DNA of 64,000 nucleotides from Gordonia asplenii (GTDB lineage: Bacteria; Actinomycetota; Actinomycetes; Mycobacteriales; Mycobacteriaceae): assembly GCF_012933505.1 (NCBI RefSeq), contig NZ_JABBNB010000028.1:1-64000 (forward strand), read 5' to 3'. A program made the position numbers and the translations under genes. Shown one piece after another: positions 26,460 to 35,348 of this stretch. The notes under the pieces are model-generated. The model was not told where the DNA came from and made no database searches. It saw nothing but the letters and a program-made list of their open reading frames with translations. Numbering within the stretch: position 1 is the first letter of the stretch; the number at the start of each line of letters is the position of its first letter.

Positions 26460-27180
26460 TCGTTACACCGACGCTCGTGCCTCACGTCGGCACTCGGGGA
26501 GCGGGGTGGGGCGGTCAGTTCCGGCGTAATCAGCGCGGGGTGGGGCGCTTGGTCCGGCTCGATCAGCGGGGTGCGTGCCCCTCGTTGCACCGACGCTCGT
26601 GCCTCGCGTCGGCACTCGGGGAGCGGGGTGGGGCGGTGAGTTCCGGCGTAATCAGCGCGGGGTGGGGCGCTGAGTTCCAGCTCAACCAGCGGGTTGCGTG
26701 GCCCCTCGTTACACCGGCGCTCGTGCCTCGCGTCGGCACTCGGGGAGCGGGGTGGGGCGCTTGGTCCGGCTCGATCGGCGGGGTGGGCGCTGAGTTCCGG
26801 CGTAATCAGCGGTATGGGGTGCGTGGCCCCTCGTTACACCGACGCTCGTGCCTCGCGTCGGCACTCGGGGAGCGGGGTGGGGCGCTCGGTCCGGCGTAAT
26901 CAGCGCGGGGTGGGCGCTGAGTTCCGGCGTAATCAGCGGTATGGGTTGCGTGCCCCTCGTTACACCGACGCTCGTGCCTCGCGTCGGCACTCGGGGAGCG
27001 GGGTGGGGCGCTGAGTTCCGGCTCGATCAGCGCGGGGTGGGGCGCTCGGTCCGGCGCAATCGGCGGTCTGGGTTGCGTGGCCCCTCGTTACACCGACGCT
27101 CGTGCCTCGCGTCGGCATTCGGGGAGCGGGGCCGGGATGGGGTTCTCGCGCCAGCACTCGGGGAGCGGGGTGGTCGCTGC
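26460..27180. repeat. Tandem array of six hairpin units, about 125-bp period
   Basis: Hairpins at 26468-26490, 26590-26612, 26714-26736, 26839-26861, 26965-26987 and 27093-27115, spaced 122-128 bases, each CCGACGC, loop TCGTGCCTC, GCGTCGG with small changes, preceded by CCCCTCGTTACA or a close variant (TTGCA at the second) and followed by CACTCGGGGAGCGGGG (CATTCGGGG at the sixth); the outer CCCC and GGGG can also pair. Compared with the units at 130 and 22132 (CCGAAGC/GCTTCGG) the fifth base pair is C-G instead of A-T on both arms. Spacers carry GGCGTAATCAGCG fragments. A partial seventh copy ends near 27170. Repetitive open frames across it (RYTDARASRRHSGSG) are not genes. Confidence 0.85.
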
Positions 27181-27190
27181 GTCCTGACTC

Positions 27191-27646
27191 CTACAATGTT
27201 TTGCGAAACCACAACTCCGCGTAGGGGTTGTCGTTGTACGGCGTCGTCTCGGCGTATCCGCACGAGCGGTACAGGGCGATCGCCTCGACGAGGCTCGCGT
27301 GAGTGTCGAGCACCACCGCCGTTCGGCCCGACGTCGCGATGAAATCTTCTGCGACACCGAGCAATCGGCGGGCCAGGCCGAGACCGCGAGCGGTCGGGTC
27401 GACCCACATCCGTTTGATTTCGGCGGTGCCGGCGTCGAGGAACCGGACCCCGACGATCCCGCGGGCCACCGCGTCGACGTAGGCGACGAACAGTTGTCCG
27501 TGCGGCGGCGTCAGGTCGGTCGGTGACACATTGGTGTCGAATCCGCCTGGAAAGCGTTGGCGCAGTTCGGCGATATACGACGCCAGGCAGACGCGGGCGT
27601 CGGCGTCGTCGACACTGCGGACGTCGACGACGATCTGCGCGGCCAT
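27191..27646 (-). CDS. GNAT-family N-acetyltransferase
   Basis: A 151-residue GNAT enzyme using acetyl-CoA on an unknown acceptor. The central segment EIKRMWVDPTARGLGLARRLL contains the Q/RxxGxG/A-type pyrophosphate loop (RGLGLA), and the C-terminal ALYRSCGYAETTPY is the usual beta-bulge end. ATG 27646 overlaps the stop of the upstream gene (ATGA), so the two are cotranscribed; a longer in-frame reading would overlap that gene heavily. Confidence 0.88.
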   Translation of the reverse strand: MAAQIVVDVRSVDDADARVCLASYIAELRQRFPGGFDTNVSPTDLTPPHGQLFVAYVDAVARGIVGVRFLDAGTAEIKRMWVDPTARGLGLARRLLGVAEDFIATSGRTAVVLDTHASLVEAIALYRSCGYAETTPYNDNPYAELWFRKTL

Positions 27647-28539
27647 CAGTTGCCGTCCTCGGTGATCAACTCGTATTTGCCGTCGACGCTCGCGTGGCTG
27701 CCCGCGGCGGCGGTAGCCGGATGAACGGCGATGAGTCCCAAGCCGTTTCGGCGTCGGCATGCCTTCGCCAGGACGTCGTAGGCCTTCTTGCCGATCAGCT
27801 CGGTCAACTCGGGGCCGTAAGACTCCCACACCTGCTTCGCGCCGACGTGCGCGTCCGGCGAACCGGAGCAGTACCAGGTGAGGTCATGGCCGCCCTCACC
27901 CCAGCCGCGGCGGTCGTATTCGGTGATGGTGGTCTGCAATACCTCGGTGCCGTCGGGGCGTTCGATCCACGCCTGCTCGCGGCGGACCGGAAGTTGCCAG
28001 CACACATCGGGTTTCACCGTCAGCGGTTCGAGACCCTTCCGCAGCGCCATCGAATGCAATGAGCAGCCCGGGCCGCCGGCGAAACCGGGTCGGTTGAGAA
28101 AGATGCAGGCGCCCTTGTGTTTTCGCGTCTTCAGCGCGGGCTCGTCGTCGAGGGCATCCTCGGTGAGGTAACCGCGCTTGCCGACCGGGTCTGCGCCGCT
28201 GCCCTTTTCGAAGAACTGCCAGTCGTCGGGCGTCAGCTGCGCGACGGCCGCGGCGAGCCGTTCGCGGTCCTCGGCGTCGGAGAGATAGGCGCCGTGGCTG
28301 CAGCAGCCGTCGTCGGGGCGGTCGCCGAGAATGCCCTGGCATGCCGGCGTGCCGAACACGCATGTCCAATGCGATAGCAGCCACGTGAGATCGGCGCGGA
28401 TGATGTGTTCGTCGTTCGTCGGATCGGTGAACTCATACCACTCGCGCGGAAAGTCGAGGGGCACTTCGGCGCTGGGGGCGGAGCGGGGCACATCGACAAC
28501 GGTAGACCGGGCATGCTGGATCGGTGAATCGGCAGCCAA
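27646..28539 (-). CDS. Conserved Cys-rich protein (Rv0495c-like)
   Basis: A 297-residue cytoplasmic protein matching in length and position M. tuberculosis Rv0495c, which has no defined function. It is rich in spaced Cys: [10 protein letters not shown] (about 60-68), [10 protein letters not shown] (about 79), [11 protein letters not shown] and GPGCSLH (about 144-160), KPDVCWQLP and LTWYCSGS. This pattern resembles the putative zinc- or iron-chelating DUF3109/YkgJ group, suggesting a metal or Fe-S centre; that is inference. Conserved next to ppx across the group and here cotranscribed with an acetyltransferase. Confidence 0.8.
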   Translation of the reverse strand: MAADSPIQHARSTVVDVPRSAPSAEVPLDFPREWYEFTDPTNDEHIIRADLTWLLSHWTCVFGTPACQGILGDRPDDGCCSHGAYLSDAEDRERLAAAVAQLTPDDWQFFEKGSGADPVGKRGYLTEDALDDEPALKTRKHKGACIFLNRPGFAGGPGCSLHSMALRKGLEPLTVKPDVCWQLPVRREQAWIERPDGTEVLQTTITEYDRRGWGEGGHDLTWYCSGSPDAHVGAKQVWESYGPELTELIGKKAYDVLAKACRRRNGLGLIAVHPATAAAGSHASVDGKYELITEDGN

Positions 28540-28590
28540 TTTCCGATACCGCGTAACGTGAGATTGCCATCACGCACTAAGTTTGTATTC

Positions 28591-29541
28591 GTGCGAATTG
28601 GAGTGCTCGACGTGGGCAGCAACACCGTTCATCTGTTGGTCGTCGACGCTCATCGCGGCGGACACCCCACCCCGATGTCGTCGACCAAGTCGGTGCTCCG
28701 GCTGGCCGAACACATCGACGCCGACGGTCGGCTGTCCGACGCCGCGGCCGCGCGGCTCGTCGAATCGGTGGGGGAGTTCACCCACATCGCGCGTACGTCG
28801 GGCTGCGAAGAGGTGACCGCGTTCGCGACCTCGGCGGTGCGCGATGCGACCAATAGCGATGCGGTGCTGGCCGCCGTGGCCGCCGAGACCGGCGTCGACA
28901 TCGAGGTCCTCACCGGAACCGACGAGGCACGACTGACCTCGCTGGCCGTGCGCCGGTGGTACGGGTGGAGCGCCGGGCGGATCCTCGCCCTCGACATCGG
29001 CGGCGGCTCGCTGGAGATGTCCAACGGCGTCGACGAAGAGCCCGACGTCGCGCTGAGCCTGCCGCTCGGCGCCGGTCGGTTGACCCGTGAATGGCTGCCC
29101 GGCGATCCGCCGGATCGTCGTCGGATCGCGGTCTTGCGCGACTGGCTCGACGCCGAGCTCAAACCCGCGGCCAAACAACTCTCCGACCCGGGCGTGCCGG
29201 ACCTGGCCGTCGGGTCGTCGAAGACCTTCCGCAGCCTGGCCCGGCTGACCGGAGCGGCGCCGTCGAACGCCGGGCCGCGAGTCAAGCGCAAGCTGACCGC
29301 GAGCGGTCTGCGTCAGCTGATCGCGTTCATCTCCCGAATGACCCGGGCCGACCGCGCCGACCTCGAAGGCGTCAGCTCCGACCGCGCCGGGCAACTCGTG
29401 GCGGGCGCGCTGGTTGCGGAGGCGGCCATGCGGGCCCTCGATGTCGATACACTGGAGGTCTGCCCATGGGCGCTTCGGGAGGGCGTCATCCTCCGTCGAC
29501 TCGACCAGCAGCCGGTACTCGCGAATGGAGACACAGCTTAA
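28591..29541 (+). CDS. ppx: Exopolyphosphatase/guanosine pentaphosphatase family (Ppx)
   Basis: An actin-fold phosphatase of the GppA/Ppx family that removes terminal phosphate from polyphosphate or pppGpp. The ATP-binding phosphate-1 motif VLDVGSNTVHLLVVD, catalytic Glu region, phosphate-2 motif LALDIGGGSLEMS and the end LEVCPWALREGVILRRLD are intact. The 316-residue single-domain length equals the short actinobacterial Ppx1 (Rv0496). GTG 28591 begins right at the conserved RIGVLDVGS; a GTG 33 bases upstream is possible. Its stop overlaps the next start (TAATG). Confidence 0.92.
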   Translation: MRIGVLDVGSNTVHLLVVDAHRGGHPTPMSSTKSVLRLAEHIDADGRLSDAAAARLVESVGEFTHIARTSGCEEVTAFATSAVRDATNSDAVLAAVAAETGVDIEVLTGTDEARLTSLAVRRWYGWSAGRILALDIGGGSLEMSNGVDEEPDVALSLPLGAGRLTREWLPGDPPDRRRIAVLRDWLDAELKPAAKQLSDPGVPDLAVGSSKTFRSLARLTGAAPSNAGPRVKRKLTASGLRQLIAFISRMTRADRADLEGVSSDRAGQLVAGALVAEAAMRALDVDTLEVCPWALREGVILRRLDQQPVLANGDTA

Positions 29542-30992
29542 TGGCCCAGGATCCAGAATCACGACCGATCTCCGTGTCCGAACTCTTGGCGCGCAGCCGC
29601 CAGGAATCGGGTGAGGACACCTCGACGGCGCCGGAGTCGAGTTCGTTCGCAGCGCAGGGGCGACGCCGCAGCGGCCGCGACGGATCCATGTCGGTGGCCG
29701 AGCTGACCGGCGAGATCCCCAAGGTGACCGGGGCGGAGCCGTCCCCCGCCGCGGCCACGTCGACGGACGGCACCACCGGCGGCGCGCCGCGTTCGTCGAA
29801 TCCGAGCGTCACCCGCAGCGAGTCGGCGTTCCCGCGGTCGTCGTCGCCCGCTCCGTCGTCGAGCGGCTCGGGACGCACCGCGAGCGGCATGCCCGGGATG
29901 GTCTCGCGAGCGGAACCCGCACTGGTGTCCCGGGAGCCCGCCGACGTCGCCGACGCGCAGACCGAGACGACGCTGCCGACCGTCGATGCCCCGGCGACCG
30001 CCGACTTCAACTCCACCGCCATCACCGGCATCATCCCCGTCGTCGAAGACGCGCCCGACGACGATGACCTCGACTTCGAGGCGTACCGCAACTTCGCCGA
30101 CTACGAGACCGATGAACCCGGCGCGGGCACGGCGAAGAAAGACAAGCCCCGCAAGGAGCGGCGCGGACTGTTCGGTCGTAAGAAGGCCGATCGCAGTCGT
30201 GCATCCGTGGGCAAGGGACTCGACGCCGCACCTGTACCGAACGAGATCACCGCGCCGGAACCCGTCGTCGACGATGCGCCGAGCGATCCGCCGCCCGCGA
30301 TCGCGCCCAGCGTCGTCGCGACCGACCCGACTCCGGCGATCGTGCCGAGCGTGCGTCGATCGGCGATTCCGGCGTCGCCGCAGGCAGATGACGCGGACAC
30401 CGGCCCGGCGATAACCCCGCACGTCGTCGCACGTACTCCCGACGTCGCGCCGCACCGCCCGGAATCGTCGATCGAGGACACCGCGGAGATCAGCGTCGTG
30501 ACGTCGGAACCGATGGTCCGGCCCGCCGTCACGCCGTCGGCGCCGGTGGAGCCCGCGGTGCCCGAACACGTCGTCGAACACGACAACGACGATTTCCAGG
30601 TCATCGACGACGCGCCCGCTGCGCCCGAACCGTCGCACGGCGTTCGTACGACGCTGCGCAAGGCGATCGTCGACGACACCGAAGCAGGCGACGTCCCCGA
30701 CGAAGCGCCGCTGGCCGCGAAGCACTCACCGGTGATGCAATGGCTGCTGCTGATCGGTCAGACGATCGTCGGGCTGGCGGTCGGAGCCGCGCTGTTCTGG
30801 GGCTTCACCGAGCTGTGGAAATGGAATGTGATCTTCGCGCTGGTGCTCGCCGCGGTTGTGATCTTCGGCATCGTGACGCTCGTTCACGTGGTCCGACGCA
30901 GGCACGATCTGATCAGCACGCTGCTGGCGCTGGGCGTCGGACTGATCGTGACGATCGGTCCGCTGGTCTTACTGGCATCATCTTCTTCGTGA
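29541..30992 (+). CDS. Conserved membrane protein with long disordered tail (Rv0497-like)
   Basis: A 483-residue protein: about 400 residues of low-complexity, acidic, Pro/Ala/Ser-rich sequence, then two to three membrane helices at the C-terminus (about 405-430, 432-452 and 460-480). The tail contains loose repeats of the form PAIxPSV / PAITPHV near residues 255-300 and a basic patch KKDKPRKERRGLFGRKK. The M. tuberculosis relative Rv0497 is about 310 residues, so this tail is much longer. Overlaps ppx by one base and the next gene by four. Function unknown; the tail would lie in the cytoplasm if the number of helices is odd and the C-terminus outside. Confidence 0.82.
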   Translation: MAQDPESRPISVSELLARSRQESGEDTSTAPESSSFAAQGRRRSGRDGSMSVAELTGEIPKVTGAEPSPAAATSTDGTTGGAPRSSNPSVTRSESAFPRSSSPAPSSSGSGRTASGMPGMVSRAEPALVSREPADVADAQTETTLPTVDAPATADFNSTAITGIIPVVEDAPDDDDLDFEAYRNFADYETDEPGAGTAKKDKPRKERRGLFGRKKADRSRASVGKGLDAAPVPNEITAPEPVVDDAPSDPPPAIAPSVVATDPTPAIVPSVRRSAIPASPQADDADTGPAITPHVVARTPDVAPHRPESSIEDTAEISVVTSEPMVRPAVTPSAPVEPAVPEHVVEHDNDDFQVIDDAPAAPEPSHGVRTTLRKAIVDDTEAGDVPDEAPLAAKHSPVMQWLLLIGQTIVGLAVGAALFWGFTELWKWNVIFALVLAAVVIFGIVTLVHVVRRRHDLISTLLALGVGLIVTIGPLVLLASSSS

Positions 30993-31861
30993 CGCCGCGC
31001 GCAGAGATCCCCATCGGGCTGTCCACGGCTTCGGTGTACCCGCAGAACACCGAAGCGGCCTTCGCTTATGCAGCCGAACTCGGCTACGACGGCGTCGAAC
31101 TGATGGTCTGGGGAGAAGCCGTCAGTCAGGACATCGCCCACGTCGAATACTTGTCGCAGCGCTATCAGGTACCGGTCCTCTCGGTGCATGCGCCGTGTCT
31201 GCTGATCTCCCAGCGAGTGTGGGGCCGCGACCCGGTGGTCAAACTGGCGCGTGCGGTGGCCGCGGCGGAAGATCTCGGCGCGCCGACCGTCGTCGTGCAT
31301 CCGCCGTTTCGTTGGCAGCGCAATTACGTCGCGGCGTTCGACGACCTGGTACGCGAGCTCGAATCCGACAGCGGCATCGCCGTCGCCGTCGAGAACATGT
31401 TCCCGATGCGCGCCGACCGGCTCTTCGGCGCAGGCGCCCAGTCGGTGAAACGGCTCAACGCGCGCGGCGGGGGGCCGGGTGCGAGTGCTTCGGCGTTCGG
31501 TAAGTCGATCGACCCGACCGACGAAGGCTACGACAACTACACGCTGGATCTGTCGCACACGGCGACCGCGGGCGCCGACGCACTCGCGATGCTCGGCCGG
31601 ATGGGCAGCGGTATGCAGCACCTTCATCTCACCGACGGGCACGGCGCCGCCACCGACGAACATCTCATCCCCGGCGACGGCAGTCAGCCGGTCGCCGAGG
31701 TCTGCCGCCGTCTCGCCGAGAGCGATTTCGACGGTGCCGTGGTGCTCGAAGTGACCACCAGCTCGGCGCGAACCAAACCAGAACGCGCCGAAATGCTCGC
31801 CCGGGCACTCGACTATGCGCGCACCCACCTGCGCCGCGAGCCGGCCGCGCAAATTCTCTGA
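30989..31861 (+). CDS. Sugar phosphate isomerase/epimerase-like TIM barrel (Rv0498-like)
   Basis: A 290-residue AP-endonuclease-2-like TIM barrel (xylose isomerase-like family). Metal-ligand candidates are seen in VVVHPPFRW, VAVENMFP, LDLSHTAT and HLHLTDGHG, and VLEVTTSS closes the barrel. The reaction is unknown. The GTG start overlaps the stop of the upstream membrane protein gene. Conserved in position with Rv0498 between Rv0497 and proC. Confidence 0.82.
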   Translation: MTPRAEIPIGLSTASVYPQNTEAAFAYAAELGYDGVELMVWGEAVSQDIAHVEYLSQRYQVPVLSVHAPCLLISQRVWGRDPVVKLARAVAAAEDLGAPTVVVHPPFRWQRNYVAAFDDLVRELESDSGIAVAVENMFPMRADRLFGAGAQSVKRLNARGGGPGASASAFGKSIDPTDEGYDNYTLDLSHTATAGADALAMLGRMGSGMQHLHLTDGHGAATDEHLIPGDGSQPVAEVCRRLAESDFDGAVVLEVTTSSARTKPERAEMLARALDYARTHLRREPAAQIL

Positions 31862-31892
31862 ACTGATCCGAACCCCGAAAAGGCAGGACCCG

Positions 31893-32729
31893 ATGGCAAC
31901 GCTGTTGTCCGCAATGCTCGATCTGGCTCGAGTCGACGCCCCCGACGGCGACGACACGACCGTGTACCGCACGACCGTCGACCCCACCTTCACCATCGGT
32001 CCCAAGGTGCACGGCGGCACGTTGCAGATGATCTCCGGGCGGGCCGCCTACCAGGCGTTCGTCGACGGCGGCGGTGACGCCGAGGTGCATCCGCTCGCGA
32101 TCACCAGCGACTACCTCTACGCACCGGATCCCGCCGACGTCGAGCTGGTCACCCGTATCCGCAAGCGCGGTCGTACGGTGTCGGTCGTCGACGTCGAAGT
32201 TCGGCAGAACGACCGGATCGTCGTCACCAACTCGGTGGTGCTCGGACGCCTCGACCACGGTGAACCACGCTATTCGACGCCGACCCTGCCGCTGCGTGAT
32301 CTGCCCGTCGAACCACCGTCGACCGGGGTCGTCGTGGGGCAATCGCCGATGGCCGACATCGTGCACGTGGCGAATGCCATCGAGTTCGTCATCGATCCGT
32401 CGACCTTCGGTCCGGCCGGCGGCGACACCTCGCGCCCGGTGATCTCCGGGTGGGTCCGCCCGCTCGACGGCGACCCCGACCTCGACTTCCTCACCCTCGT
32501 CTGCGACGTGTCGCCGCCCGTCGTGTTCAACCTCGGGCTCTTCGGCTGGGCGCCGACGGTCCAGTTGAGTACCTACCTGCGACGTCGACCGGCGCCCGGC
32601 TGGGTTCGCTTCCAGTCGTCGTCGACCGAGGTGGGGCAGGGCATGTTCGAGGAGGATCACCTCGTCATCGACTCGACCGGGGTCGTCGTGGCGCAGTCGC
32701 GGCAACTGGCACTGATCCCCAACGGCTGA
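31893..32729 (+). CDS. Acyl-CoA thioesterase-like protein, double hotdog (Rv0499-like)
   Basis: A 278-residue protein of the TesB-like thioesterase superfamily: N-terminal hotdog with KVHGGTLQMISGRAAYQAF (a helix that normally carries the substrate-tunnel residues), HPLAITSDYLYAPDP, and a second hotdog with GWAPTVQLSTYLRRRPAPGW ending ESS-like VVVAQSRQLALI. It would hydrolyse acyl-CoA thioesters; chain length is unknown. ATG 31893 has AGGCAGGA upstream. Corresponds in position to Rv0499, just before proC. Confidence 0.8.
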   Translation: MATLLSAMLDLARVDAPDGDDTTVYRTTVDPTFTIGPKVHGGTLQMISGRAAYQAFVDGGGDAEVHPLAITSDYLYAPDPADVELVTRIRKRGRTVSVVDVEVRQNDRIVVTNSVVLGRLDHGEPRYSTPTLPLRDLPVEPPSTGVVVGQSPMADIVHVANAIEFVIDPSTFGPAGGDTSRPVISGWVRPLDGDPDLDFLTLVCDVSPPVVFNLGLFGWAPTVQLSTYLRRRPAPGWVRFQSSSTEVGQGMFEEDHLVIDSTGVVVAQSRQLALIPNG

Positions 32730-32776
32730 ACCACAACACTCGAAGCACCTCACCGACCAACGAAAGGCCTACTGAC

Positions 32777-33622
32777 ATGACCGAACGCGTAGCGATCATC
32801 GGCGGAGGAAAGATCGGCGAGGCCCTGCTGGCCGGGCTGGTGTCCTCCGGCAAGCCGGTGAAAGATCTCGTCGTTTCCGAGCGCAACGCCAAACGCGGTG
32901 ACGAGATCGCGCAGGAATACGGTGTGCTGGTCACCGATGTGCGCGCGGCCGCCGAGTCGGCCACCGTCGTCGTGATCGCGGTGAAGCCAGATGCCGTCGA
33001 CGGCGTTCTGCGCGAGATCAGCCGCGCGAGCGACGACGGCGACAGCGAGCGAGTGACGGTGACCTTGGTCGCGGGTCTGCCGACCGCGGTGTACGAGGCC
33101 GCGCTGCCCGCGGGTTCACCGGTCATCCGGGTGATGCCGAACACCGCGATGCTGGTGAACGAGTCGATGTCGGTGCTGTCGCCGGGACGCTATGTCACCG
33201 ACGAACAGGTCGAGAAGGTGAGTGACCTGCTGGGTGCCGTCGGCAAGGTGTCGGTGCTGCCGGAGAAGTTGATGGACGCCGTCACCGCGATCTCCGGTTC
33301 GGGGCCGGCATACGTGTTCTTGATGGCCGAGGCGATGATCGACGCCGGCGTCGGGCTGGGGCTGACTCGCGTACAGGCCGCCGAACTCGCCGTACAGACG
33401 ATCCGTGGCGCGGGCATGCTGCTGTCGGAGTCCGGACTGTCGCCGGTCGACCTGCGAGCAGCGGTGACGTCGCCCGGTGGTACAACCGCCGAGGCGATCC
33501 GGGAATTCGAGGCGAACGGATTCCGGCATGCCTTCTACCAGGCAACTCGCGCGTGCGCGGCCGCCAGCGCCGTCCATAGCCGTCGAGTAGACCTTGAGGG
33601 TTCCTCACAACCGAACAATTAG
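32777..33622 (+). CDS. proC: Pyrroline-5-carboxylate reductase
   Basis: Last step of proline synthesis: reduces pyrroline-5-carboxylate with NAD(P)H. 281 residues; Rossmann motif IIGGGKIGEALLAGL, the VIRVMPNTAMLVNESM segment, and the P5CR signature region AISGSGPAYVFLMAEAMIDAGV...RAAVTSPGGTTAEAI are intact. ATG 32777 follows AAAGG at normal distance; upstream reading frames into the thioesterase gene are rejected. Followed by a 216-base promoter region for the next gene. Confidence 0.96.
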   Translation: MTERVAIIGGGKIGEALLAGLVSSGKPVKDLVVSERNAKRGDEIAQEYGVLVTDVRAAAESATVVVIAVKPDAVDGVLREISRASDDGDSERVTVTLVAGLPTAVYEAALPAGSPVIRVMPNTAMLVNESMSVLSPGRYVTDEQVEKVSDLLGAVGKVSVLPEKLMDAVTAISGSGPAYVFLMAEAMIDAGVGLGLTRVQAAELAVQTIRGAGMLLSESGLSPVDLRAAVTSPGGTTAEAIREFEANGFRHAFYQATRACAAASAVHSRRVDLEGSSQPNN

Positions 33623-33633
33623 ACGTTGACAAG

Positions 33634-33661
33634 TTGACGGTCCGCGGCCCCTCGCTATCGT
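33634..33661 (+). promoter_or_regulatory. Possible SigA-type promoter after proC
   Basis: TTGACG, a 16-base spacer, TATCGT. A second TTGACA sits eight bases upstream. It would drive the small HTH gene at 33839 with a leader of about 170 bases. The rest of 33623-33838 shows no gene. Confidence 0.35.
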
Positions 33662-33838
33662 CGCAGGTAGGCGGGTAGATATCGGGCGAATCCCGCCACT
33701 TGCGGCAACGCCGCATCACAACTCACGTCGCTTTATTCACAACTGCCACGCTAAGCTCCAGGAAGCACGTGCGTGTCTAATGTTCGTAGGAGGGGAAGCC
33801 TACGGCCACGATGCGTGCTCGAAAGAGGTATCGATTTC

Positions 33839-34069
33839 ATGGCTGCAGAGAAGTCTGGTGAGAGAAGCAGCACAGTGGGCAACGCGGCCAACGGCACGCA
33901 GTTCCTCACCGTCGCTGAAGTCGCATCGCTCATGCGTGTGTCGAAAATGACCGTGTACCGACTGGTGCACAGCGGCGAACTGCCCGCGGTGCGCGTCGGA
34001 CGGTCGTTCCGCGTACACGCTAAGGCCGTGCACGACTACCTGGAGACGTCGTACTTCGACGTCGGGTAG
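33839..34069 (+). CDS. Excisionase-type helix-turn-helix protein (Rv0500A-like)
   Basis: A 76-residue DNA-binding protein of the MerR/Xis-like (helix_turn_helix_17) type: FLTVAEVASLMRVSKMTVYRLVHSGELPAVRVGRSFRV forms the HTH and wing. Despite the excisionase label, its fixed position after proC (as Rv0500A in M. tuberculosis) argues for a chromosomal regulator rather than a phage gene. The ATG at 33839 has AGAGG upstream; a TTG/GTG-started extension of 22 residues is possible but not needed. Confidence 0.88.
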   Translation: MAAEKSGERSSTVGNAANGTQFLTVAEVASLMRVSKMTVYRLVHSGELPAVRVGRSFRVHAKAVHDYLETSYFDVG

Positions 34070-34082
34070 TGATGACGTAGTC

Positions 34083-34113
34083 GTGCCCGACGGTGAGCAT
34101 CACCGTCGGGCAC
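34083..34113. terminator. Perfect 14-bp hairpin between convergent genes
   Basis: GTGCCCGACGGTGA, loop GCA, TCACCGTCGGGCAC. It lies 14 bases after the HTH gene and 21 bases after the ridA stop on the other strand, so it can end transcripts from both sides. No T-run. Confidence 0.75.
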
Positions 34114-34133
34114 TGAGACCGTTCTAACGCCGG

Positions 34134-34538
34134 TCAGTCGAGTACGGCCAGCGCGTCGATCTCGACGAGCATGACCTCATGCGGAAGGTCGGCGAAAATC
34201 GTGGTGCGGCAGGGGAGGGCGGCACCGTCGGCGACATTGGCTGCGATGAACTCGCCGTACACCTCGTTCATCGGGGCGAAGTCCTCCCGTTTGGTGAGGT
34301 AGACGCGGAACATCAGCACATCGCCCACGCCGGCGCCGCCGGCCTCCAGAATTGCTTTGACATTCTCCAACGTGCGTCGCGTCTGCTCTTTCACGTCTCC
34401 CGCGGCGATGTATTGGTTGGTGTAGGGGTCCATCGGACCTTGACCGGACACCTGCAGCAGGTTGCCGCGGCGCACGCCCTGGCTGAAGAAATGCGCGGGC
34501 GCGGGGGCGTCGGGGGTGGAAACGGCGGTAGCCGACAT
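34134..34538 (-). CDS. ridA: RidA-family enamine/imine deaminase
   Basis: RidA proteins hydrolyse reactive enamine/imine intermediates released by PLP-dependent dehydratases. The 134-residue product has the trimer-forming fold markers SGQGPMDP, NVKAILEAGGAG, and the active-site Arg in PCRTTIF with the downstream VEIDALAV. ATG follows GAGGAGAG. Its place downstream of kinase and IclR genes, opposite a PLP-dependent deaminase gene, suggests it speeds release of ammonia in the same pathway. Confidence 0.9.
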   Translation of the reverse strand: MSATAVSTPDAPAPAHFFSQGVRRGNLLQVSGQGPMDPYTNQYIAAGDVKEQTRRTLENVKAILEAGGAGVGDVLMFRVYLTKREDFAPMNEVYGEFIAANVADGAALPCRTTIFADLPHEVMLVEIDALAVLD

Positions 34539-34601
34539 GAATTTTCTCTCCTCTATGTGGGGTGGGTTCTATGTGGGGTTTGGGTATGCGCGGGGTATGG
34601 G

Positions 34602-35348
34602 TCAGCGCGGCTCGTAGCCGCAGTCCGCGGAGATCGCCGCGCACACCGTGCGCAGCGGATCGAGCAGTTCGAGTAGTTGGTCGTAGGGCAATACGAACTC
34701 CGGCACCGAGACCGACACCGCTGCGATCACGTCGCCGCCTGCGGCGCGTACCGGTGCGCCGATGCAGTTGATCGACGGTTCGTTCTCCTCGCGGTCGGCC
34801 GCCCAATCCTGCTCGCGGATCTTTGCCAGCTCAGCCAGGTACGTCTTCGCGTCGGTGATGGTGTTGTCGGTTCGTCGGCTGAAGTCCATCTCGGCGACGA
34901 TCGGTCGAAGTTCGACGTCGGGCAGGCTCGCGAGCAGCAGTTTTCCGACGGCCGACGAGTTCAGGTTGGCCTGCATGCCGACCCGCGAATACATCCGGAT
35001 CAGATCGCGTGACTCGAGTTTGTCGATGTAGACCACCGCGTCGCCCTCGCGGGCCGCGAGATGCGTGGTGCGTCCGTATTCGCGATTGAACGCGATCAGA
35101 TGTGGCGAGGCGATGTCTCGGATGCCGCGCTGCTCAGCGGCCCGGGCGGCGAGGTCGAACACGCGTGAGCCCAGATGGTAGCGGTGCTGCGGGTCCCGGT
35201 AGGCGTATCGCGCGTCGACCAGCGGGCGCAGCAGCCGCAACACCGTGGTCTTATGGACGGTCAACTCGTCGGCGAGGTCGTCGAGGGACGCGGGTCCCTC
35301 ACCGAGCCGGGCCAGGATCTCCAGGGCGCGCGACAGGGACTGGCTCAT
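34602..35348 (-). CDS. IclR-family transcriptional regulator
   Basis: A 248-residue regulator with an N-terminal winged helix (LSRALEILARLGEGPASLDDLADELTVHKTTVLRLL region, residues 3-40) and a C-terminal IclR effector domain (TTHLAAREGDAVVYID, NLNSSAVGKLLLAS, INCIGAPVRA). Its start overlaps the kinase stop (ATGA). It most likely controls the divergent kinase and deaminase promoters through the GTTGCGT-type sites at 36448-36511, with a pathway sugar acid such as KDG as ligand. The 63-base gap to ridA holds an imperfect direct repeat of ATGTGGGGT. Confidence 0.9.
   Translation of the reverse strand: MSQSLSRALEILARLGEGPASLDDLADELTVHKTTVLRLLRPLVDARYAYRDPQHRYHLGSRVFDLAARAAEQRGIRDIASPHLIAFNREYGRTTHLAAREGDAVVYIDKLESRDLIRMYSRVGMQANLNSSAVGKLLLASLPDVELRPIVAEMDFSRRTDNTITDAKTYLAELAKIREQDWAADREENEPSINCIGAPVRAAGGDVIAAVSVSVPEFVLPYDQLLELLDPLRTVCAAISADCGYEPR

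Noticed and set aside
26477-27014. Open reading frames coding repeated RYTDARASRRHSGSG
   Set aside because: They are translations of the hairpin array with no start signals and no coding bias of their own.
26460-27180. CRISPR array
   Set aside because: Units are hairpins of 23 bases spaced 122-128 bases with repeated, not unique, spacers, and no cas genes are near.
33839-34069. Phage excisionase
   Set aside because: The HTH gene is at a conserved chromosomal position and no integrase or att site is present.
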